Shown here: in pieces, positions 57,413 to 64,000 of the stretch
How positions within the stretch are numbered: position 1 is the stretch's first letter
How the letters are laid out: every line of letters starts with the position of its first letter
DNA from: Paenibacillus oralis
GTDB taxonomy: Bacteria; Bacillota; Bacilli; Paenibacillales; Paenibacillaceae
DNA length: 64,000 nt
Direction of reading: 5' to 3'
NCBI RefSeq assembly: GCF_003863965.1
Contig: NZ_RRCN01000001.1
Coordinates: forward strand, 4,050,304-4,114,303
Position numbers and translations under genes: made by a program
Notes under the pieces: generated by a model
What the model saw: the letters and a program-made list of their open reading frames with translations, nothing else
What the model was told of the DNA's origin: nothing
The model's database searches: none

Positions 57413-58111
57413 ATGGGCACCGGGAAAATGGAGACGAACCCATTCGTCATAGCGGACGCCGGCAAATGCATCGGCTGCAAAGCCTGCGAGCTGGCCTGCT
57501 TTGCGGTGCATAACCGGAAAAACGGAGTGAGCGCCGCCATCGGGACGATTACCGTTCCGGTAATCCCGCGGTTATACGTAACGAAGACGGGGCGCTCCGC
57601 GGCGCCGGTGCAATGCCGGCATTGCGAAAACGCGCCTTGCGCGGCGGCTTGCCCGGTAGGGGCGATCCGCCAGGAAAACGGCGTCATCCTGATCGAAGAG
57701 GAGCGCTGCATCGGCTGCAAGGCCTGTGCGCTGGCTTGTCCGTTTGGAGCGATCGCGCTGGTCAAATCGTACTCGCATAGCCGGGAAGTATTGCAGAGCG
57801 GACTTTCGGAGCATACCGAACACGGCGCGGAACGCAAACCAAGGCTGGTCGCCAGCAAATGCGACCTGTGCCAAAGCTGCGCGCCGCTGCATACATGGGC
57901 CGAGGTGGCGGACCAAACGCAGGACGGCGCCATGGAGGCGGGAGCGGCGGAATCGCGGCCTGCAGGCCGGTCGTTGGGGTCCGAGCCTGCGGACGCCGCA
58001 GCGTCTCCCGCTTGCGTCGACGCCTGTCCGGTCGGCGCATTGTCCCTGGTAACGGGGAAGCCGGAGCGGACAGTGCGCCCATTTCCGGATTTAAAGGCAG
58101 TTCCGCTTTAA
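57413..58111 (+). CDS. HydN/HycB-like polyferredoxin with an internal insertion
   Basis: 232 residues from the ATG at 57413 (AAAGGAG upstream). Four [4Fe-4S] motif sets are present as in HycB/HydN: CIGCKACELAC (17-27), CRHCENAPCAAACP, CIGCKACALACP and CDLCQ...CVDACP. Between the last CDLC and CVDACP lies an unusual ~45-residue low-complexity insertion rich in Ala, Gly and Glu (GAMEAGAAESRPAGRSLG), where relatives have about 8 residues. It probably carries electrons between FdhF and HydA. Located 80 bp after fdhF, 37 bp before hydA. Confidence 0.9.
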   Translation: MGTGKMETNPFVIADAGKCIGCKACELACFAVHNRKNGVSAAIGTITVPVIPRLYVTKTGRSAAPVQCRHCENAPCAAACPVGAIRQENGVILIEEERCIGCKACALACPFGAIALVKSYSHSREVLQSGLSEHTEHGAERKPRLVASKCDLCQSCAPLHTWAEVADQTQDGAMEAGAAESRPAGRSLGSEPADAAASPACVDACPVGALSLVTGKPERTVRPFPDLKAVPL

Positions 58112-58147
58112 TAAGCAAACCAAATGAATGGCAAAGAAGGTAGAGTT

Positions 58148-59659
58148 ATGCCAAGTTCCAGCTATGATGATCCAATTATTCATATCGATGAACAATTATG
58201 CACCGGCTGCAGGCGGTGCGCCTCCGTTTGTCCGGTCGGTGCGATTCTTGGAGACGCGGGCAGCCCCCAGACGATCGACGCCGACCGCTGCGTGATTTGC
58301 GGGCAATGTGTGCAGGTGTGCACTGCGTTTGCCGCAGACTATACCGAAGATTACGCCGCCGAATCGAGCGGGGATCCGGCGGGTAGCGGCCTTGCCGGCG
58401 GGTTCGAGAAGCGGGAGCGGCTGGCGGAGAAGCGTACGCTCCGGGGAATGCCCGCCAGTGTGCGGGAGCCGCTGTTTGCCGCTTATTCCACCGGGCACGC
58501 GCTTGAGGTCCGGCAAATGCTGGGCCGTCCGGGGCTGCACAAGGTCGTGCAATGCGCACCGGCTATCCGCGTGTCGCTGGCAGAGGAGTTCGGCTTTCCG
58601 CTGGGGACGCTGACGCCGGGCAAAATGGCGGCCGCGCTGCGGCGGCTTGGGTTCGACAAAATTTACGATACGAACTTTGGCGCTGATTTAACGGTGATGG
58701 AGGAAGGGACGGAGCTGATCCGGCGGGTGCTGGACGGGGAACGGCTGCCGATGTTCACCTCCTGCTGCCCGGCCTGGGTGAAGCACGCCGAGACGGCGGC
58801 TCCGGAGCTGCTTGACCATTTATCCAGCTGCAAATCGCCGATGCAGATGGCCGGAGCTTTGATTAAAACCTACGGCGCGGAGCTGGCCGGAGTGAACCCG
58901 GCGGACATTTACAGCGTGGCGGTTATGCCCTGCACCTGCAAAAAATTTGAATGCGCCCGCCCGGAGCTGCAGGCCAGCGGATATCGCGACGTGGACGCGG
59001 TCATTACGACCCGTGAACTGGCCTATCTAATTAAGGACCAGGGGATCGATTTTGCCGGTTTGCCCGACGAACCGTTCGACACTCCGCTCGGGGAATATTC
59101 GGGCGCAGGCACGATTTTCGGCGTCACCGGCGGCGTCATGGAAGCCGCGATCCGCACCGGCTACGAGCTGCTGACGCAGCAGGAAATTCCCCGGCTGCAG
59201 CTCGACTTTGTGCGCGGCGAGGAAGGGATCCGCACCGCGGACGTGCAGGTCGGCGAGCTGGAGCTCAAAGTGGCGGTGGTCGCCGGACTGCAGCATGTCG
59301 GTCCCGTGCTGCAGGCGGTGGCGGACGGGACTTGCCCGTATCATTTCATCGAAGTGATGGCTTGCCCGGCGGGCTGCATCAGCGGCGGGGGACAGCCGAA
59401 GCTGTTGACGCAGCAAATGCGCGAGCTTGCTCACCGCGCCCGGAAAAGTGCGGTTTACCGGCATGACGCTGGGCTGTCTGTACGCAAAGCGCATGAAAAC
59501 CCGGCGATTAAAAAAGTGTACGAAGATGTCTTGGGCGAGCCGCTGGGCAGCGTTTCGCACCATTTGCTGCATACCCATTTCCAGTCCCGGCGGAAGTCCG
59601 AGGAAGTAAGCCTTAAAGTTAATGCTTCCGCAGCGAGTTCTTGTTCGAAGTATAGCTAA
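58148..59659 (+). CDS. [FeFe]-hydrogenase, group A, catalytic subunit
   Basis: 503 residues from the ATG at 58148 (GAAGGTAGA upstream). An N-terminal 2x[4Fe-4S] domain (CTGCRRCASVCP, CVICGQCVQVC) is followed by the H-domain: L1 TSCCPAW (204-210), L2 MPCTCKKFE (260-268), and L3 MACPAGCISGGGQP (404-416), which supply the four cluster-binding Cys. The proton-path Cys in SSCKSPMQM is also kept. The size and two accessory clusters match an M2-type HydA. There are no NADH-binding partner subunits nearby, so it most likely pairs with the FDH and polyferredoxins as a soluble formate hydrogenlyase. Confidence 0.96.
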   Translation: MPSSSYDDPIIHIDEQLCTGCRRCASVCPVGAILGDAGSPQTIDADRCVICGQCVQVCTAFAADYTEDYAAESSGDPAGSGLAGGFEKRERLAEKRTLRGMPASVREPLFAAYSTGHALEVRQMLGRPGLHKVVQCAPAIRVSLAEEFGFPLGTLTPGKMAAALRRLGFDKIYDTNFGADLTVMEEGTELIRRVLDGERLPMFTSCCPAWVKHAETAAPELLDHLSSCKSPMQMAGALIKTYGAELAGVNPADIYSVAVMPCTCKKFECARPELQASGYRDVDAVITTRELAYLIKDQGIDFAGLPDEPFDTPLGEYSGAGTIFGVTGGVMEAAIRTGYELLTQQEIPRLQLDFVRGEEGIRTADVQVGELELKVAVVAGLQHVGPVLQAVADGTCPYHFIEVMACPAGCISGGGQPKLLTQQMRELAHRARKSAVYRHDAGLSVRKAHENPAIKKVYEDVLGEPLGSVSHHLLHTHFQSRRKSEEVSLKVNASAASSCSKYS

Positions 59660-59696
59660 GATGTAACACTCACAACAACTTTGAGGAGGTCAAACT

Positions 59697-60278
59697 ATGA
59701 ACAGCTTTGTGCTTGCCGAGCCCGATAAATGCATCGGCTGCCATACTTGCGAAGCGGCCTGCGCGGTGGCTCATTCGGACCAGGATTTTTTTCGGCAAAC
59801 GCCCGAAGAAACGGAGTTCTACCCCAGGCTTACCGTTGTGAAGACGGGAAATATAACGGCCCCGGTGCAATGCCGGCATTGCGAGGATGCGCCATGCGCC
59901 AATGTGTGCCCAAACGGTTCGATCACCAGCAGCGGCGACGGTATTTGCATCAATCAGGACACCTGTATCGGCTGCAAAACCTGCATGTTGGCTTGCCCGT
60001 ACGGAGCGATCGAGATGGTGCCGTTGTTTCGCGATGGAGAGAAACAGCTGCAAGCGGGATTGCGCTTTAACGTATACGGAACATGGATTCCCAAGGAAAA
60101 AATCGTGGCCAGCAAATGCGACCTGTGCGAGGGTACCTCCGGCGGGCCGGCATGCGTCAACGTCTGTCCGACCAATGCGCTGCAGCTCATCGTCCCCGCG
60201 CGCGTTCAGGAATCCGTCGCCGATAAACGCACGGCCACGGCTCAGGCTTTGCTGCTGTTTGGCGGGATCTCCCGTTAG
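59697..60278 (+). CDS. HycB-like 4Fe-4S polyferredoxin
   Basis: 193 residues, start after GAGGAGG. Four cluster motifs in HycB/HydN order: CIGCHTCEAACAVAH, CRHCEDAPCANVCP, CIGCKTCMLACP and CDLCEG...CVNVCP. It differs from the paralogue at 57413 by having the normal short spacing in the last motif. It is the last gene of the fdhF-hydA operon. One of the two polyferredoxins probably docks on FdhF and the other on HydA (inference). Confidence 0.93.
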   Translation: MNSFVLAEPDKCIGCHTCEAACAVAHSDQDFFRQTPEETEFYPRLTVVKTGNITAPVQCRHCEDAPCANVCPNGSITSSGDGICINQDTCIGCKTCMLACPYGAIEMVPLFRDGEKQLQAGLRFNVYGTWIPKEKIVASKCDLCEGTSGGPACVNVCPTNALQLIVPARVQESVADKRTATAQALLLFGGISR

Positions 60279-60562
60279 TCATTCATGAAACAGTTGAAGC
60301 GGTGGTATTGGGATAGCGGTAAAAAAGGGCCCTATTCTTCGGAGTTACGGGCGTATCGGGAATTAGCGGAATATAATGGCCTTATTTTCGTCCGAAAGGT
60401 GATGAAGGCCGCTTCATGGGAAGTTTCCCAGGGGATAAAACCCAAAATTACCGCTATTTATGAAATTCATGACAGAAAGTTCGGAATAACGCCCTAAAAT
60501 ACCGCTATTTTTCCTGCACCTTTGCACCCTCCTATTCTTTCCTACTTTTACCTGGATCACCA

Positions 60563-60603
60563 AAAAAACGCCTGCGGAAGCGACACTTCCGCAGGCGTTT
60601 TTG
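60563..60603. terminator. Bidirectional terminator between the fdh/hyd operon and hydG
   Basis: AAAACGCCTGCGGAAG-CGACA-CTTCCGCAGGCGTTTT perfect 16-bp stem with A and T runs at both ends. Confidence 0.95.
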
Positions 60604-60610
60604 CTGTGGT

Positions 60611-62026
60611 CTAAAATCTCAAATCCCTTTCGCCGTTACGAACGCGATCCAGGCGTTTCATCGTCAGCTTGCGCGTCGATTCGCGGGGGATGCGTTGGAG
60701 ATTTTCCGCAATTGTCCGTTCTCCAAGCTCGCGCATTTCATCGTCCGCATAGTCCAGCAAATATTCCTGAAAGGTAAGCAGGGAGTTGGGCTGGCAGATG
60801 TTATGGATTTGTCCGGACTTGGCGAGCTGCATAAACCGGTCGCCCGTCCGGCCCTCGCGATAGCAGGCGGTGCAGTAGCTGGGGACGTAACCGTCCTGGC
60901 ATAAGCACTTGATGATTTCCTGCGGTGAACGATGGTCACCAACCTGAAATTGCGGGTTGTCGTCCTTTCCCTTGTTGACCGCGTATCCGCCGACACCGGT
61001 GGCGGAACCCGCGCTGATTTGGGAGATGCCGAGTTTAATGATCTCATCCCGCAGCTCAGGGTCCTCGCGCGTGGACAGGATCATGCCGGTATAAGGGACC
61101 GCCAAGCGCAATACGGCCACCACTTTCATGAAATCCCGGTCGTTGACGAGGTAAGGGTAGTTGTCGAGATGCACATTTTCCGCCGCGCGCAGACGCGGAA
61201 CGGAAATGGTGTGCGGACCGCAGCCGAAGGTTTCTTCCAAATGCTCGGCATGCTTCAGCATGGCGACCGTTTCGTAATGATAGTCGTAAAGACCGTAAAG
61301 CACGCCGATGCCAACATCGTCGATTCCGGCGCGCATGGCTCTGTCCATGGCGGTGGTGTGCCAGTCATAGTCTCTTTTGGGTCCGCGGGGATGGTAATGG
61401 AGGTAGCTGGGACGATGGTAGGTTTCCTGAAACAAAATATAAGTGCCGATGCCGGCTCCCGCGAGCAGGCGGTATTCCTCTTCCGTCGTGGCCGCGATGT
61501 TGATGTTGATCCGGCGGATGCTGCCGTTGCCCGTTTTGGTTGCGTAGGCGGTATTGATGCAATCGAGGATATAGTCGATGTCGCAGTAGCGGGAATCTTC
61601 GCCCGCCTCAATCACGATACGCTTGTGGCCTAGCGACTCCAGCACGCTCACTTCCTTGGCGATCTCCTCCATAGTCAGGCGATGGCGCTCAAATTCGGTA
61701 TTGGAATGTTTGTATCCGCAGTAAACGCAGTGATTAACGCAGTAGTCGCTAACATAGAGCGGGGCGAACAACACGATCCGGTTGCCGTAAATCCGCTCTT
61801 TGATCTGTCTGGAAGCCGCGAACAACCGCTGCAGAATGTCATCGTCATCAACGTATAACAGAACGGCCGCTTCGAGGGCGGTCAGCCCCTTGCAGTCCAT
61901 CGCTTTTTCCAAAATCGCCTCGACCGCGCCGTGGTCTTTTGCCGCCTCTTTTCCATAACCCAATGCCGCGGCAATCTCCTCATCCTGAATAAAACGGGCA
62001 GGTTCGCTTTCGGTAACTCGACTCAA
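60611..62026 (-). CDS. hydG: [FeFe]-hydrogenase H-cluster maturase HydG
   Basis: 471 residues, TTG start with AAGGAG upstream. It is a radical SAM enzyme of the ThiH/HydG group: CVNHCVYCG gives the CX3CX2C cluster site, preceded by RIVLFAPLYVSDY. GAGIGTYILFQETYHRP and the C-terminal CTACYREGRTGDRFM are HydG hallmarks; the C-terminal CX2C-type site carries the second cluster that makes CO and CN from tyrosine. It is encoded convergently with the hydrogenase operon. Confidence 0.96.
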   Translation of the reverse strand: MSRVTESEPARFIQDEEIAAALGYGKEAAKDHGAVEAILEKAMDCKGLTALEAAVLLYVDDDDILQRLFAASRQIKERIYGNRIVLFAPLYVSDYCVNHCVYCGYKHSNTEFERHRLTMEEIAKEVSVLESLGHKRIVIEAGEDSRYCDIDYILDCINTAYATKTGNGSIRRININIAATTEEEYRLLAGAGIGTYILFQETYHRPSYLHYHPRGPKRDYDWHTTAMDRAMRAGIDDVGIGVLYGLYDYHYETVAMLKHAEHLEETFGCGPHTISVPRLRAAENVHLDNYPYLVNDRDFMKVVAVLRLAVPYTGMILSTREDPELRDEIIKLGISQISAGSATGVGGYAVNKGKDDNPQFQVGDHRSPQEIIKCLCQDGYVPSYCTACYREGRTGDRFMQLAKSGQIHNICQPNSLLTFQEYLLDYADDEMRELGERTIAENLQRIPRESTRKLTMKRLDRVRNGERDLRF

Positions 62027-62055
62027 AATGATCCACTCCTTTTGGAATATTTGTA

Positions 62056-62105
62056 TAGAGGTAGTTCAAAAAGTCCGCTTTTGATCACGAAGTGAAGTTT
62101 TAGTA
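62056..62105. repeat. Partial MITE-like repeat between hydE and hydG
   Basis: AGAGGTAGTTCAAAAAGTCC matches, in inverted orientation, the right end of the element at 11992-12167; the rest has no counterpart in that copy. It lies in the 85-bp gap upstream of hydG. Confidence 0.55.
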
Positions 62106-62111
62106 AAAATT

Positions 62112-63203
62112 TCAAATCGCGCCGGACAGCGATTTTAGGCTGTCGCCGCGGCCCATGTCGACCTCCAGGCCAACGGAAGTTATCCGCCGTTCCAGGCAAA
62201 AACGGCACTGCGCGGATTCGTCGCCCATGCAAATTTTGTTGTCGTAAAGCGCGTATTTAGGGCGTACGGTCAATGGCGACAAATTCGGCATGACCACGTT
62301 GGCTCCGGCTTTGAGCGCCATCTCCCGGCCGTAAGGATGGGCCGTTCCCATCGCGGTTGTGGCCGGAATCAGAGCGGCCGGGAGCAAAAGCCGGGTCAGA
62401 GCAATCATGTCGAGCGTCGCCTCCAGCGTTCCGGCAGGATAATCCTTAAGCGGCGTCGCATGGTGGGGCAGGAACGGGCCGATTCCGACCATATCGGGGT
62501 CAAGCCGTTTGAGATACAGCAGATCCCTGGCCAAATCCTCGGCGGTTTGACCCGGCAAACCGACCATGAACCCGGCTCCCACCTGATAGCCGATCCGCTG
62601 CAAAGCGTGAAGCCGGTCCCGCCGGTTCTCAAACGACATGGTCGGGTGCAGCTCCCGATAAAGGCGGGGAGAGGCGGTTTCGTGGCGCAGCAAAAACCGG
62701 TCGGCTCCGGCGGCATACAGGCGGGCGTAGGTCTCGTCGTCCCGTTCCCCGATCGACAGGGTGACCGCCGTGTCCGGGAACCGCCGTTTGATCCCGCTGA
62801 CGAGGCGCACCAGCTTATCCGCCGTGTACCAGTCGTCTTCCCCGCTCTGCAGCACAAATGTACGATAGCCCAGTTCGTAGCCTTCCCGGCAGCAATCCGT
62901 AATTTCTTCCGGGGTCAGCCGATAGCGCTCCAGCGACCGGTTTGCGGAACGCAGTCCGCAATACAGGCAGTTTTGTTTACAGATGTTCGAAAATTCAATC
63001 AGGCCGCGTAAATACACTTTGGTTCCGTACATGCGGAGCCGTTTTTGGTGCGCAAGCGCGCGCAGCTGTGCCCGGGTCTCCGGATTCAGGTGGCGCAGAA
63101 CGTCAAGCAGCTCCTGACGGTTTAAGGCGGCCTCGGCATACAGACGGTCCAATAACGTTCCGACTTGGGGTGAATGGATTCGACTCGTCGCGTTTTCCTC
63201 CAA
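62112..63203 (-). CDS. hydE: [FeFe]-hydrogenase maturase HydE
   Basis: 363 residues in the open frame. It is a radical SAM/BATS-domain protein: CKQNCLYCG (CX3CX2C), RLTPEEI, FVLQSGEDDWYT, and VGAGFMVGLPGQT with GIGPFLPHHATP. HydE acts with HydG and HydF in H-cluster assembly. The start is uncertain: the first TTG (63203) sits inside the TTGGAGGAAAA ribosome-like site, and the next standard in-frame codon is TTG 63152, 17 codons later. HydF was not found in this window. Confidence 0.92.
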   Translation of the reverse strand: MEENATSRIHSPQVGTLLDRLYAEAALNRQELLDVLRHLNPETRAQLRALAHQKRLRMYGTKVYLRGLIEFSNICKQNCLYCGLRSANRSLERYRLTPEEITDCCREGYELGYRTFVLQSGEDDWYTADKLVRLVSGIKRRFPDTAVTLSIGERDDETYARLYAAGADRFLLRHETASPRLYRELHPTMSFENRRDRLHALQRIGYQVGAGFMVGLPGQTAEDLARDLLYLKRLDPDMVGIGPFLPHHATPLKDYPAGTLEATLDMIALTRLLLPAALIPATTAMGTAHPYGREMALKAGANVVMPNLSPLTVRPKYALYDNKICMGDESAQCRFCLERRITSVGLEVDMGRGDSLKSLSGAI

Positions 63204-63223
63204 TCTTAAAGATGAATTCTAAA

Positions 63224-64000
63224 TCAATGTAACAGCGATTCCGGGTCGCAGCCGCTGATCCGCTCCGGATGGGTGTATACGTTGCAGGAATGACCGCGGA
63301 TGAAGCCGACCGTCGTAATCCCGAGATGTTCGGCGAGTTCCAGGGCCAGCGCCGTGGGGGCGGATTTGGACAACACGACCGCGCAGCCGATCTTCGCCGC
63401 CTTGAGCAGGATTTCCGAAGAGATCCGGCCGCTGAAGGCGATGATTTGCCCGTCCGGGCTCATGCCGTGCCTCAGGCGGTGGCCGTAAATTTTATCGAGC
63501 GCGTTATGGCGCCCGATGTCGCTGCGGGCGAGCAGGATCCCGCCGGCATCGCAAAGGGCCGCGCTGTGTACGCCTCCGGTGTGGCGAAACAATTCGGCCC
63601 CTCGCTGCAGCTCCTCCATAAGCCGAAAACAGTCGGCAAAACTGAGCTGCACCTGCCGGTCCAGCAAAACCTTGGCCGTCCGCGCGTCGTTGACGTACAC
63701 AAACCCGTGCCGGCTCGCTCCGCAGCACGAGGTGACGTAACGTTTGGCGAACAGCTTGCGGTACAGGGGGTTCCACTCTTTTAACGTCACGTGAACGAAG
63801 CCGCCCGCCTCCTCCACCCACATTTCCCGGACATCGTCCATGCGTTCGATGATGCCTTCCGAAGCCAGGTAGCCGATCACCATGTCTTCGATGTATTCCG
63901 GTGTGCAGACGAGGGTCACGAATTCTTCGCGATTGATTTTGATCGTAACCGGCTGTTCGGATACGACGGCATCTTCCGCCGCAGTGACGGTCCCGTCGCG
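63224..64000 (-). CDS. fdhD: FdhD sulfur carrier protein (start outside window)
   Basis: The frame is open to the right edge, giving 258 codons; the GTG at 63919 is internal, since upstream residues (VSEQPVTIKINREEF) belong to the conserved FdhD N-terminus. Motifs: TLVCTPEYIEDMVIGYLASE, the Cys pair in SCCGASR (the sulfur relay Cys), TGGVHSAAL, ARSDIGRHNALDK and FSGRISSEILLKAA. FdhD passes sulfur from IscS to the FDH molybdenum cofactor, so it supports fdhF upstream. It precedes hydE by 20 bp, forming fdhD-hydE-hydG. Confidence 0.95.
   Translation of the reverse strand, partial: RDGTVTAAEDAVVSEQPVTIKINREEFVTLVCTPEYIEDMVIGYLASEGIIERMDDVREMWVEEAGGFVHVTLKEWNPLYRKLFAKRYVTSCCGASRHGFVYVNDARTAKVLLDRQVQLSFADCFRLMEELQRGAELFRHTGGVHSAALCDAGGILLARSDIGRHNALDKIYGHRLRHGMSPDGQIIAFSGRISSEILLKAAKIGCAVVLSKSAPTALALELAEHLGITTVGFIRGHSCNVYTHPERISGCDPESLLH

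Noticed and set aside
60285..60497. 70-codon open frame just after the second polyferredoxin gene
   Set aside because: It has no ribosome site, no recognisable family, and contains one of the ACCGCTATTT repeats; it is probably non-coding.

Overview
The window looks like a low-to-mid GC member of the Bacillota, most likely Paenibacillus or a close relative. This is inferred from the gene set and signals: a DeoR-type IolR with a full myo-inositol regulon, a CcpN/PPDK-regulator/GlpX gluconeogenesis module, CcpA-type cre sites inside sigma-A promoters, LicT antiterminator targets, an intracellular subtilisin, and a multidomain GH18 chitinase. No rRNA, tRNA or CRISPR array was seen.

Layout. (1) 1-14.5 kb is an accessory, partly decayed region. 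It holds a hydrolase-like gene cut by the left edge, a GH43/GH3 glycosidase fusion pseudogene, a GNAT acetyltransferase under a MerR-type operator with its MerR regulator, a TetR regulator divergent from an M28-like/CocE-like/GNAT operon, an AraC regulator, an SDR oxidoreductase, a 170-bp MITE-like repeat and an Rpn-family nuclease gene. Remnants of the same C-terminal domain occur at three places. (2) 14.6-33.8 kb carries inositol catabolism in three transcription units: iolA-iolJ-iolC-gntP-IMPase; transporter-iolG-araC followed by iolE-iolI-iolH; and iolB-iolD, plus a divergent tautomerase and iolR. The chain IolG, IolE, IolD, IolB, IolC, IolJ, IolA is complete. Three promoters share a candidate operator close to TATCAAmwGTTAayA, and two have a cre site in the -35/-10 spacer. 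The ccpN-yqfL-glpX module sits between the first two units. (3) 33.9-39.3 kb has a two-component system with an AI-2E family membrane protein, a second, deleted copy of the Rpn unit, and an orphan sugar-type solute-binding lipoprotein. (4) 39.7-43.9 kb is a tight four-gene operon of proteins without signal peptides: M14 carboxypeptidase, endonuclease I, intracellular subtilisin and a DUF2278 protein. This is the least familiar module in the window. (5) 43.9-49.4 kb has regulator fragments, an XRE regulator, and a beta-glucoside PTS operon (licT-bglP-GH1) with two tandem RAT/terminator switches. (6) 49.6-54.5 kb encodes exported proteins: an HExxH protein with two beta-gamma-crystallin domains, a CueP-like copper protein and the chitinase. 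(7) 54.6-64 kb encodes a soluble formate dehydrogenase/[FeFe]-hydrogenase system (DUF2294 protein, FdhF, two polyferredoxins, HydA) and, on the opposite strand, HydG, HydE and FdhD. A Rex/Fnr-like dyad lies at the start of this operon.

Together the genes suggest a saprophytic facultative anaerobe that uses plant and soil carbohydrates (inositol, beta-glucosides, chitin) and can dispose of formate and reductant as H2.
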